Source: Glandiceps talaboti (taxonomy: Eukaryota; Hemichordata; Enteropneusta; Spengelidae). From it: a stretch of DNA of 64,000 nucleotides. Positions 44,201 to 58,336 of this stretch are shown piece by piece; the first letter of the stretch is position 1, and the number at the start of each line of letters is the position of its first letter. The notes below the pieces were generated by a model that saw only the letters and a list, made by a program, of their open reading frames with translations, was not told the origin of the DNA and searched no databases. The stretch spans positions 2,017,501 to 2,081,500 of the forward strand of contig NC_135553.1 of the NCBI RefSeq assembly GCF_964340395.1. The letters are read 5' to 3'. Position numbers and translations under genes: made by a program.

Positions 44201-47200
44201 CACTCCTTCAATAATAACAGCTTTTGTATTTACTACTGAGATGTTGAGAAATTTAATTCTAATGTGAGGTATGGTGCTGGGTTTCTGGTAGCAATTTTAA
44301 TGTGTTTACAATCATGTTTTTACATTACATCAATAGTAGTGGTGTGACCACTACAGTTTTAATCATCGTTTACATCATGTATAAATGTTGTTTGATGTCT
44401 CATTTTTGATTGTTCCTTTAGGGGGGAGAGGGAGAGAGTTTAAACCTAAAGGAACGATGTTCGTTTGTTGAGTTTGTGCAACATTGTGCGATTGTCCCCA
44501 AGATAGGATCTCTTTATCTTAAGACCATGTCCCTTTCTTCACAGCTGCTAGACCATGTTCCACTGTCGTCAATTTATATTTGTCAATTCTATAATATGTA
44601 CTTTTGTGATTCCGGCTTTAAAACTGCAGACCTTCTTTTCCAAACAATGCTTGCTTGAATTTATTAAATGTTGAGCATATTCTTGTTGTTTTACCTCTAC
44701 CGTATATACCAGGGCATTGGTAGCCACATAATGACAGCCAGTCCACTCTCTGATCTCATTCCACTATTGATGGCTGCTGGTGCCACTGTCAATGCTGCCT
44801 CTCATCAAGGTATTATGGAGAATTTAATTTAAATCAGATTTTTTAAAAAGGAAGAACTTTTTCTATATGTTGTGTATTATATACATTAAAAAGATCACAG
44901 ATAGACATCTGGATATTAGTTCAGCAGATTATATGAGGGTTAATTATTTCAGCTGTTCACATGTGCTGCATAAGTCTTTCTTCTTGTACAGAGTATTAAA
45001 ATTAACGATAACATTTGGCATTACTGTCTTTGTTGAAATTACAAAATCTTTTCAAGAAATTGTTTTAATGATAATGATAAAATAAGGTAATCTCAGGCTA
45101 GGAATTTACAAATTTTAATCCTTTAGGAGGAAGTCGTTCTGTTGCCCTGGATATGAAATTCATTACCGGCTACAGAAAAACTTGTTTAAAACCAGATGAA
45201 GTACTGGTTAGTGTGACTATTCCATCGTCAAAGGAGGTAAGTTGTATCACTGTGATTTATTCATAAATACAGCTAATTATAGTTTTAAAGTTGTTTGTTT
45301 GTTTGTTTGTTTGTTTGTTAGTGTCATGATGACATTGTCAAACTCATGAATCCTGTTATGAAATCTTTAAAAAGTCAAATCCAAGTACAAACACAGACAA
45401 AATCTCTTGAATATTAAACACTAGCAGTTGACAGTATAATGTGCAAATGCCCAATTTGAACAACAAAATTACAATTATAAAACTGCTTGCAATGTGAAGG
45501 TGTTCAAGTAGTTTGCAAAGATTAATTTGCACATTATTGAACCTGGTGCAATGTAGTAATGTAAGGAAGACACTTTAACCTCTACAGATTTTTTGTTTTC
45601 ATTCTCTGAGTGAAATTCTTCAGGTGAAAATTTTTACATCGATTCTTTCCTTTTGTCTCCGAAAGGCTTTTGAATAATTGTTTTTGTTTCATGTTTTCAT
45701 ATTAACTTTTCTACTCCATATGATTTTTTTTTAATAGTAGAATAGTCCTGTGTATAATTTTGGTTTGTATTTTTGTAAAGACAGACTTTATTTTATTTTT
45801 ATTCATTGTGAAGTGCCACTGAACAATAATATGATTTTGGTGCTACACAAATTCTAACTTTTTAATTATCTATTATATATATTTTAGTATGACATTGTTC
45901 TCTATCCTACAGTAGCCATTCACTTTTATGACAAAATATTGAAAAAATGAGTTGCTTTGTAACAGAAATTGTATAAACTTATAATTTTATTGGAACTATC
46001 ACTTGCAGAATGAATACTTCAATGGCTACAGGGTTAAAAAGCAAGTCCATCGCCGTGACAAAGCTATTGCCATGGTAAATGCAGGTTGTAGAGTAGAATT
46101 GGATGAAAAGTCTGATATTGTGAAAGAGATGACTCTTAGCTTTGGTGGAACAGGACCAAGTGTTGTTATGGCAACACAAATAACTAATAAAACAAAGGGA
46201 AGGTAAGTGGAATAGTTGGTGTTTTATCATTTTTGTCATCATGGTAAAAAGGCATGTTATGTGTAGTATTCTAATATATTGAAATATATCCCTTTCCTTT
46301 GTATCAAATTGTATCAGGAAATGGGATGACAATCTATTGAAGGATGTTCTCCAAATGTTAAATGAAGATCTTCCCATATCACCAGAAGGTGGAATGGTAG
46401 AATATAGGAAAGCATTGGTGCAGAGTTACTTCTTTAAGTTCTACACTAGAGTGCTAAGTGAACTGCATGAAAAACAGGTAACTTATCAATATTGTAGTAT
46501 TTCTGTAGGTTTCCCTTTCAAGCAAACATTCCTGCTGATGTATAGAATTTGTCATCATCATCATCATCATCTTCTGTCTCTTTTTTGCTGAATATCACTG
46601 CTTTTGCCATATATATCAAAAGTAAAAGTGTAAACTTTAAGGATGTTGTTTTTTCTTTTCCTGTTTTTGATTCTAAAGGATATGGTAATTTGTTGAATCA
46701 TAGACAAGGGAGAGACATTTTGACAGTCTTTGTGTGGCTGAATTCATAAATAGTATCAGTTATCAGTGCATAACATGAATTATACCATGCACAAGCCAAG
46801 TTGAACAAAAAAATATGGAATTTATATCCTATTTGTTTTATGTCTACTACACTAGTTCTGCTGTGTTTGAAATATGACTCAAAACGTTCAAAATTGCTTT
46901 ATCCATGAACACCCCCCCCCCCCTCCCCATCCTCCTTTGATATTACTGATGCTGGTATAATTATTGTTATTATTCTCCAATGTTTTTCTTCATTCACTCA
47001 GAAAATACTCATGACCTAAGGGTTTTGTCATTATGAGTCGCTAGACGAATAGTAACAAAGCCACCATAGATCACTTGTATTTTCATGGGCTGAGTGAAGA
47101 AAATATTGGTGAATAAGATCTGCTAGTAAATATCAATAAATGGAAGTTCTGGACTGTATCTATGAAAGTTTGGTGAACCATACCATATAGGCCTTACTTA

Positions 47201-50200
47201 TTGTAAGCTTTGTTGTGAATTAAATGTTCTTTGTATTTTCTGTTGAAAGCCACACACAACAACTACTCCTTTACCAGATTTTCATGAATCTGCACTGTCA
47301 ACCATACAGAAGGAAGAAACAACAGGAACACAACTTTTTCAGGTATGATTTATCTTCTTATTTGGAATGTTATGGGAATATTACATTTGATGGCTTGTCT
47401 TTGTATCTCTGTACTGTACTGTGTATTCATTTTCTTTCAAATAGAGACATGTTTATTTACAATACCCAGCCTCAGACCGATGTTCATTTTGCTTCTTGCT
47501 TCTAATAGGCTATACCAGCTGGTCAATCTGCCAATGACCCAATAGGACGACCTCTTAGGAATGAATCTGGCATTCAGATAGTTAGTGGTGAAGCTGTGTA
47601 CTGTGATGACATACCACCAATACCAGGTAGATTTTTATAGAACACTGGAATTGATCAGCTAAAATTTGTACAATCAGAACGATCGTTTTATTAATACAAT
47701 GCCAGAGAGATAATGCTTAACAGATACATTAAAGGATATGCAACTTTCTCTGGAAAATAAATCTGTAGCTGTTAACACTAATTCTGTCAATGATTTTTGG
47801 TAAAATTGAGCCAATTCAAATTATTAAAATATTTGAAATCTGAGAGAGAAAAGTGTTCTATCTCAATTTTCAGTCCACCAGACTATAGTGATATGGTTCT
47901 GTTCACTAGAAATTACAGGGTGAACAATCTTAGTCAATCAGAGGGTCTTGAAGGAGGCCTACTCATTGAACAAATAACTATTGATACATAAAATATCAGA
48001 AACTTAAGATTCATATATATCTGAATGGGCACATGGCCAAGGACTCCAGTTTCATTATGTTAGGAATTTTAATAAATGATATACTCCACTGAGATGAAAA
48101 TGTAATATTTGGTAAAATGGTCAGCACAATTTGAAAGTGGTAGAAAAGATGTCATATCACAGATTGATTTGTAGATCATATTTCTCCTTTAAACCTTTCA
48201 TGACTAGAGACGAGTTTCAAATAATATGGGGACCGAACTTATATGAATATTTTCATAATTACAATAATATTACTTTATTAGGAAGTAACATTTCTTTAAT
48301 TCCAGTCTAAAATGAAGTTGATATATGCCAAAAACTTACATAAAACAAGAATTTTGTCAAAGCAATTTTGGCGGGAATGTTTTCAGTATTGAAGGGGTTT
48401 AATGTTAATTTGATATTTGTTTCTCCCCCACAGGTGAATTATACTTTGCCCTTGTGTTGAGTAGACGTGCACATAGCAAGATCATGTAAGTGTAGTTGAT
48501 ATGAATATGTGCTTCTAAGCTTCATATATAAAGTAATACTTTTTACAGCTTTCATAAAACTGTGTTTGAATATCACTGGCTAAAACAAACTATATATTCC
48601 ATTCATTGATAGGCCATACATAAAGCAAAGATTTACAAACAGCAAATTTAGGAAAAACACTCTTTTGAATGTTTCACCTTATCTGTTCAACTAAATATTT
48701 GAAATTCGACTTCTTAGTGCTTTCATCGTTTTTTTTTCAGTTTGAAACACCTACATTTACCAGAATTTTTTACAAACTTGCTCAACTAATTATATTACTG
48801 TCATATTATTTATTTGAAAAATAGAAAATGAAATGAGAATCAGTTGTAACTGTATCTAAGTTACATTTGTGTCCAAGTTATAACAGTAATTGTTTGGGTG
48901 TTTTAACTTGACACCACACAGAATTGCAGTGTGAGTAAAGAGAGATTGGATCATTAATATCACCCTGTGTTGTTGTTCATCTATCTAGTTCAATTGATAC
49001 ATCCGCAGCCACATCATTGGATGGTGTTCACTGCTATGTTGGTATGGCTGATGTTGCCGGGAAGAATTTGTGGGCTGGTGGGGATCCTAGTGACAATGAT
49101 AAAGAACTCTTTGCATCTGAAAAAGTAAGTCAGTTCAGACCCATGGTTGGTAGTGGTTTGGGATGTGTGGTGGTGAGGCATTCATTTACATACCAGTGAC
49201 AATGTAACAGGATTCAACACCACAGTATTATAGCATTTCAACTTATCTAAACGTTTTCCCCATCACCATTTATAATTTTTTCTTCCGTAAGGAAGAGATG
49301 TATTAGTGGATGAAAGTCTGTGTGTGTGTCTGTCTGTGTCATCGTGTTCTCCAAAACGGCCGATTTTAATTCAAACGAAGCTTTCCTGGCATTTGAACAA
49401 CTTTTTTGACCACTAACTTTCACTGGGACTTGAAAAAAATCACAGATGAAGTCCTCAATTTCTTGCATAAATAATGAAATTGCAAGACTACCCTTACGGA
49501 AGGCATTCAGTTTAAATCTGGTTCCTGTTTGGGTTATAGGTGCTCCATGTAGGTCAACTAATTGGTGGTATCGTAGCTGAGAGTCCTGAGTTAGCAAGCA
49601 AAGCAGCTAAGTTGGTCAAAGTTGTCTATGAAGATCTGGACTATGTACTTACTATAGAGGTATTAAAGTGTGGTTATCTTACAATACAAATTCTTGCTGG
49701 AGTGGATGAATGAACAATTGTAAATGGATAATATTAATTGATTGATTGATTGATTGATTGATTAATCAATTGATTGATTGATTATTTGAATGATTTAGTA
49801 TTTGATTGAAGGTTTTACTTAGACACTTTTTTGTGTCATCATGGGAATTTCACATGACAAAACTTATCATTTTACACAAATCATGCAAGAGATTTTCTGT
49901 CAAATTAACTAACTAGCTGACTGAATTATCTTGAGACAAGCAGCCAAATTTGTTTTCTCTTAACTTGTAACTATTACTCCTTGACAGGAAGCCATTAAAT
50001 GTGGGTCATTTTTTGAACCTGTTTTGCGACTTGAAGATGGCAATGTGGAGGAACAGTTTGAACAGTCTGATCATGTCATTGAAGGTGAATTCTTTATTGG
50101 TGCCCAAAGTCACTTCTATATGGAGACTCAGTGTTGTGTTGTACGACCACAGGAACGTGATGAAATGATGGTACATTCTGCCAGTCAGGATTTCTTCAAT

Positions 50201-50628
50201 GTACAGGTTGGTGATGTGTTTCTCTCTTGACAATATCTCTCGGAATGTTTTCTAAACAAGAACCATAGATATGTACGCACAATTAGATGTTATAATGGAG
50301 AATAACATAATTATACCAGTGTCAGTAATATCAAAGAAAAGTCAGGTAAAGTACTGGCAATTTTGAACGTTTTGACTCATATTTTGAACACAGCAGAACA
50401 AGTGACATAGTATATGCATTGTTGTGAGATAGATGCACGTTGTCGTGACTTGGAACGGTCACAGTATGTATTCCATTTTTTTTGTTTAACTTGGCCCGTA
50501 CATGGTATAATGTTAAGTTCCAAGGTTTATATCTTTCATTGACCTAGTGAGTGAGGACTATTAGATATCTTGTAAAAAGTTGATTTCTCAAACATTGTGT
50601 TTTTATAGATGATAGACAATGTAAGAAC

Positions 50629-50717
<89 letters not shown>

Positions 50718-53700
50718 CCCCCCCCCCAGTTTTATTCAGAAGGAAGGAAGTGAGGGCCACAACTCTCTTTTGAAAAATCACCATTTCTCGATGTTTCACT
50801 GCTAAAGGCATTGATATTCAGAATCTGTTTAATAATTTGTTTGACCTGAGGTTTACTTTTTGTATTTTATTGACGGCTTCTCTTGTATGATTGGCATCCA
50901 TGATCAAATTTTTAACCCCGAGTCTAGCTGTTCCCTAATCTGGGGGGATTCCTCTTGAAACACTTCTTTCAAAATGGCATTATTTTGAATGTTCAATTCT
51001 TTATTTTGTCTTTCAAGTGCATGTTTTGTATCCTTAACATCTTATTGCATGAGGCACAGTTAGTTGTCCGTCTGTCTGTTTGTTTGTTTGTTTGTTTGTT
51101 TATGTCTCTGTGTGTCTCTGTCGTCTGTCAGATACATTAATTTGTCACATGACATTAATATTCACATACAGAAATTAGTAGCTGAAGTTCTTGGTATATC
51201 TTGTAACAAAGTCACTGTAAAAACAAGACGTCTTGGAGGGGGTTTTGGTGGCAAGGAAGGGCCTTCAGCAGACATGGCAGCTGCATGTGCTGTTGCAGCC
51301 AAAAAGTAAGTACAGAACCATAACAATCTTGTTCACAGTAATGTACAATATAGATGCTGTGTTGTACAATATTCTGTTGTCTTGGTACCCTCCTAACTAA
51401 ACTGTACTTGGTGATTATAAAGGAATGTTAATGTTTTTTATGCAGGGTTGGAAAACCAGTTCGAATAATGTTAGAGAGAGATAAAGACATGCAGTTTGTT
51501 GGAACCAGACATACAGCTATTGCCAAGTACAAAGTTGGCTGCAGCAAAGAAGGAAAGTTGAAAGCAATGGAGATGGAACTGTTTTTTAATGCTGGTTTTG
51601 TTAAAGAAATTTCCTATCCAGTAAGTCATTGACTTCTTTTAAACTTGGCACAATGGTCATACATGACACTGAAGTGTATGTACACCATTTTGTTTTGTCA
51701 AAGAACTTTCACAAGTAGTTGAAAGCCATTAGCATGCACAATGTCTTAAGAACATAGTTACACCATTTCAGTGTCTACTAGTATTTCAGGAATGAACATT
51801 CTTGTTAGCATATATATTATTATATTCATTAACCATAGCTATTTGTAACCTACAGTTTATTTATGGGTAAGAAATTATTATAATTTTTATTATTGTTGGC
51901 TTTGTTTAACCTTGATCAATTGTTGAGCCATTCTTACACAATGTTGAGGAAAGTTAGCTTGATTCATTTTCCAAAAAAGTGTACCTTCAAGTTCACGAAA
52001 TCATTCCAATTGCTCACATAGCTATTTGGATGCACTTTCTAATTTACCTAGCCTTTATAGAGATCATATCTAAGGTTATTTTTGACATATCATGGCATTC
52101 ATTCAGAATTGTCAATTATACGCACTTGAAGACTTTTCAATTATAGTAATTTGTTTTTAATTAATATGCAATGCAGTGGCCGCTTCGTGGCTCAGTGACT
52201 AGTACGCATGCATGTCCTATATACTATGCGATGTTTTTTTTTGTGATTTTACCCAAGGATACATTGCAGCACAATGACTATGCATGCACGTTCTATATAC
52301 TATGCGCATTCTCCATGTGGAGGGCGCTGTCTACAATGTCATCTTGAAGCAGCTGGTCACAAATGAATCCCTGCACAAGGTTTTGGGCTTTGCCTAGTTA
52401 TGATATATTATGCAATTTTTAGGTTGTGACTCAAGGCCTATCATCCCTACACAATGCCTACAAGATTCCAGCCTATAAAGTGCATACTAAAGTGTGTAAG
52501 ACTAACATTACATCCTGTTGTGCTATGAGAGGTGCTGGTACACCCCAGGCTAATGCTATTATGGAGAGTATAATGGATGGTGTCATTAGGAAATGTGGCT
52601 TGAGTCCTGAAAAGGCAAGTATTTGTAATTTGCAGTAAATTAGAATGTAGTTATTATTTGGTATTTTCATAACAGCAAGAACAGTTGATTTTATATTTGA
52701 ATTTGCCCATGAATCATTTGGAAAGAATGAGTTTTACAACTATAACACCAAAGTAAAGCATTTTCTGTATTTACCACAATCATTTATAGCATCCATATCA
52801 AGTGTAAAAGTATACTGTTTCATTTGCTAATTGACCACATTAGAAAGGCCACATGCTAGGCTTGTAAATAACCAATTGAAACAGTATACTTTTACAGTTG
52901 ATGTGAATGCTGTAAGCGAATGTATCACATAGAAAAAGTGCTTTACTTCAGTGTTACTTGTTGTAAAATAAAATAAAAGTAAAGTATTCTACAGTAGTGA
53001 TTGATTCTGATAAACAATTCTGGCATCAAATAACATCCCAGTGGCCAATGAAGAAATCGTTTATAATTCTGATAATTGGAATATGATGCGTTGAATGGTA
53101 AGCTTTGTAAATATAGTGCATAAACTCACTGCTATATAGTGTGTGATTTCTTATAAGACATTTTCAAGTTTATCCCACATCTTTCCTAACTTATACTTTG
53201 AAACTTGTCAAGTAAGTTGCAAGTATCAAGTAGTTTATCTTAACTTTTGATCAAGTATGTACACTTGGAATAATTTTCTGACATTTCTGAGGTATGTTCA
53301 TTAAAAGTGATTTGCTTCTGATCACAACATTATTTAAAGTAACAGAAAAATAGTTATGGAAAGTTGTTTTTCTCTCTAACAATGTCAAGAAGGTCACCGA
53401 TATTGTTAATTTTGTCGTCTAATATTTCCAACAGGTTCGAGAAATGAATTTTTATCAGGAAGGTGATGTTGATAATTTCTTTCAAGAAATGCCAGATATA
53501 GGAAATCTATATCGGTGCTGGAATGAATGTTTACAACGCAGTGATTATTACCAACGTAAAGAAGAAGTTGAATCATTCAACAGGTACTGATTGGATCATA
53601 GACTACAATACACTGTTACAGTAATTACACATGGTTTGCAAATATTTTTACAGGCCATAGACAAGTATTATCTCAAGTAATCATGCAGCTAAAATTCAGA

Positions 53701-56700
53701 TAATTATTGTCGACGAATAGTACTGACTAAAACTTTCTTAAAAGTCATTGTTCTCAAAGGATCAAATCTTCATAACAAGTGTTGAAGTAAAGAGAGTTGT
53801 TGCCTGTACAGAACTTTTGAATTATTAATAATACAAGACAGAATATTTTGGAACACAGGCTAGTGTATTGTTTATTTTGGTGTTAGTCTTGTAAATGTTC
53901 ACTTCACATCTTTTCTCTGCAGAACAAGTCGATGGAAAAAACGAGGATTGGCTATAGTACCTTTCAAGAGAATTGTAGGATTTCAGTTGGCTTTCCTGAA
54001 CCAGGTATTTGCTAGACTCTCTCACAGTACTCAGAGCTTCACATAGCTAAAACTTGGGTTGTTTTATATGTACCAATACCTACTGCATAATTGTACTTGA
54101 ATATCCTTGCACTGTGCATCGATCCGTGTTATCGCGAAGCCCTGAGGCTTGTATTAACACTTCAATGAAAGATTATCCGTATGTGATCGATGAGGGTGCA
54201 CAGTACAGGGATATTTGAGTACAATTATGCAGTAGATATCGTTACATACACAACAACCCAAGTTTTAGTATGCGAAGCACCGAGGACTGTGAGAGAGTCT
54301 AGATATTTGCTTAGGTGAAGTACACAGTGCTCATAACATCTTTTAAGAACAAATTAAATGTCAATTCTGTTGATGTCATAAATTTGAACAATTCAAGGAA
54401 TGAAGTTAACATTAAATCTTGTATTTGGTACAATATTTGCCATCTTTTGATAAATTTAGCTTGGACATATATAATTCATTATTTGATAACGTAAGGTATT
54501 TGTCTACATCAAGAGAAGATACTTTTCTGTATTCTATTTCCACTTGTTGTCAGGCATCAGCTTTGGTGCACGTTTACACCGATGGATCTGTATTACTAAC
54601 CCATGGTGGTATTGAGATGGGTCAGGGACTATATACCAAGACAATACAGATAGCAAGTCGTGTTCTACGCATACCACCTGAACGTATCCACATCAATGAG
54701 ACGAGCACAGATAAAATTCCAAATGCAACAACTACTTCAGCATCAACTGGAACTGAGCTGGTTGGAAATGCTGTTAAGGTATATCTAACTATTTCTGTCA
54801 TGTATAATCATTTACTGAAATGGTTGTCAGAGATTTGGTAGATTTTTAGACAGTTGGTCAGGGAAATATATATTGCCTGTATGAAATACAGTTCTTATAA
54901 GGGGACAACACTGTATGAATTCTTTAACTGTTGAAGTTTGCATAATTTCTTTCTCAACATGATCTTCTAGAAATGAGATTTGCCTCTTCAGAAGTTGATA
55001 GCTTTACCAAAAATTCAATTCTCTCACATCATAAATCTAATAGTATACAAAATTGACACAAAAGAGAGAGGAGAACCTGAAATGTTTAGTCTTAGTCCTG
55101 TCTACAATGACATTTCCAGAAAAAGTACTCACAATCCATTCTTTTTACAATCAGATTGCCTGTGAAACTCTGATGGAGCGACTGGAACCAATTATGTATG
55201 AAAATCCCAAAGGATCATGGGATGACTGGGTAAGGTTTAAATCCTACATGCTTTTTGGAACCACACATTCAGCTACCAAGATTTTGGATAATTGAAGAAA
55301 TTTAATGTAGAAGTTAGAACTTTTAATAAAATTGTCACTAATTTCTACAGACCAATTTGAAAGTTCTATTTACTTTAAATTCTGTATAGGTTCAGGCTGC
55401 ATACTTCAATAGAGTCAGTTTATCTGCTTCAGGATTTTTCAAGTGAGTACAAACACTTTTTTCATATTTTCTTTAATATTCAGTCATAAACTTAAATACA
55501 CTTGCCATATCTATGTAAATGTATAACATATATTTGTGAATATTAACAACTATTCCTGTTTAAAATTTCAGAGGATATTCATTTTACACTTTCATTTGTG
55601 CTTCAAATGTGTTTTATTTCATTATTTCCAGCCATTAGAATAATACAGAGATAGGGTAAAATCAAATCATAGCAGCTATGTAGTGACCATTCTTGTGTAT
55701 TTTACATTCATTTCAGTTCCATCCCAATTTCCACAGACAAACTAAAATAAGCTTTATGAAAGACAGTTTAACTGTAAAAAATGTAAACTCCTGTAAGCTA
55801 TTCTGTCCATAGACATAAACATGATTGTGAATCCACTGACTCATTTAACTTCTGTAACCTATCCTGTCCATAGACATAAACATGAATGTGAAACCACTGA
55901 CTCATTTAACTTCTGTAACATATCCTGTCCATAGACATAAACATGAATGTGAATCCACTGACTCATTTAACTTCTGTAACCTATTCTGTCTATAGACATA
56001 AACATGAATGTGAATCCACTGACTCATTTAACTTGTGTAACCTATCCTGTCCATAGACATAAACATGATTGTGAATCCACTGACTCATTTTACTTCTGTA
56101 ACCTATCCTGTCCATAGAAATAAACATGAATGTGAATCCACTGACTCATTTAACTTCTGTAACCTATCCTGTCCATAGACATAAACATGAATGTGAAACC
56201 ACTGACTCATTTAACTTCTGTAACCTATTCTGTCCACAGACATAAACATGAATGTGAAACCACTGACTCATTTAACTTCTGTAACCTATCCTGTCCATAG
56301 ACATAAACATGAATGTGAATCCACTGACTCATTTAACTTCTGTAACCTATTCTGTCCACAGACATAAACATGAATGTGAATCCACTGACTCGTTTAACTA
56401 CTGTCCATAGACATAAACATGAATGTGAATCCACTGACTCATTTAACTACTGTCCATAGACATAAACATGAATGTGAAACCACTGACTCATTTAACTTCT
56501 GTAACCTATTCTGTCCACAGACATAAACATGAATGTGAAACCACTGACTCATTTAACTTCTGTAAGCTATTCTGCCCATAGACATAAACATGAATGTGAA
56601 TCCACTGACTCATTTAACTTCTGTAACCTATTCTGTCCACAGACATAAACATGAATGTTAAACCACTGACTCATGTAACTTCTGTAACCTATCCTGTCTA

Positions 56701-58245
56701 TAGACATAAACATGAATGTGAAACCACTGACTCATTTAACTTCTGTAAGCTATTCTGCCCATAGACATAAACATGAATGTGAATCCACTGACTCATTTAA
56801 CTTCTGTAACCTATCCTGTCCATAGACATAAACATGAATGTTAAACCACTGACTCATTTAACTTCTGTAACCTATTCTGTCCACAGACATAAACATGAAT
56901 GTGAATCCACTGACTCATTTAACTTCTGTAACCTATTCTGTCCATAGACATAAACATGAATGTGAATCCACTGACTCATTTAACTTCTGTAACCTATCCT
57001 GTCCATAGACATAAACATGAATGTGAATCCACTGACTCATGTAACTTCTGTAACCTATTCTGTCCATAGACATAAACATGAATGTGAAACCACCTACTCA
57101 TTTAACTTCTGTAACCTATTCTGTCCATAGACATAAACATGAATGTGAATCCACTGACTCATGTAACTTCTGTAACCTATCCTGTCCATAGACATAAACA
57201 TGAATGTGAATCCACTGACTCATTTTACTTCTGTAACCTATCCTGTCCATAGACATAAACATGAATGTGAATCCACTGACTCATTTAAATTCTGTAACCT
57301 ATTCTGTCCACAGACATAAACATGAATGTGAATCCACTGACTCATGTAACTTCTGTAACCTATCCTGTCCATAGACATAAACATGAATGTGAATCCACTG
57401 ACTCATTTAAATTCTTTAAGCTATTCTGCCCATAGACATAAACATGAATGTAAATCCACTGACTCATTTAACTTCTGTAACATATTCTGTCCGTAGACAT
57501 AAACATGAATGTGAATCCACTGACTCATTTAACTTCTGTAACCTATCCTGTCCCTAGACATAAACATGAATGTGAATCCACTGACTCATTTAACTTCTGT
57601 AACCTATCCTGTCCATAGTCATAAACATGAATGTGAAACCACTGACTCATTTAACTTCTGTAACCTATCCTGTCCATAGACATGTGAATCCACTGACTCA
57701 TTTAACTTCTGTAACCTATCCTGTCCATACACATAAACATGAATGTAAAACCACTGACTCATTTAACTTCTGTAACCTATCCTGTCCATAGACATAAACA
57801 TGAATGTGAATCCACTGACTCATTTAACTTCTGTAACCTATCCTATCCATAGACATAAACATGAATGTGAATCCACTGACTCATTTAACTTCTGTAACCT
57901 ATCCTGTCCATAGACATAAACATGATTGTGAATCCACTGACTCATTTAACTTCTGTAACCTATTCTGTCCATAGACATAAACATGAATGTGAATCCACTG
58001 ACTCATTTAACTTCTGTAACCTATCCTGTCCATAGACATAAACATGAATGTGAATCCACTGACTCATTTAACTTCTGTAACCTATCCTGTCCATAGACAT
58101 AAACATGAATGTGAAACCACTGACTCATTTAACTTCTGTAACCTATTCTGTCCATAGACATAAACATGAATGTGAATCCACTGACTCATTTAACTTCTGT
58201 AACCTATCCTATTCATAGACATAAACGTGAATGTGAAACCCCTGA

Positions 58246-58336
<91 letters not shown>

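Noticed and set aside
55786-58250. CRISPR-like array
   Set aside because: Units are contiguous 61-bp satellites with no unique spacers, in a eukaryotic intron.
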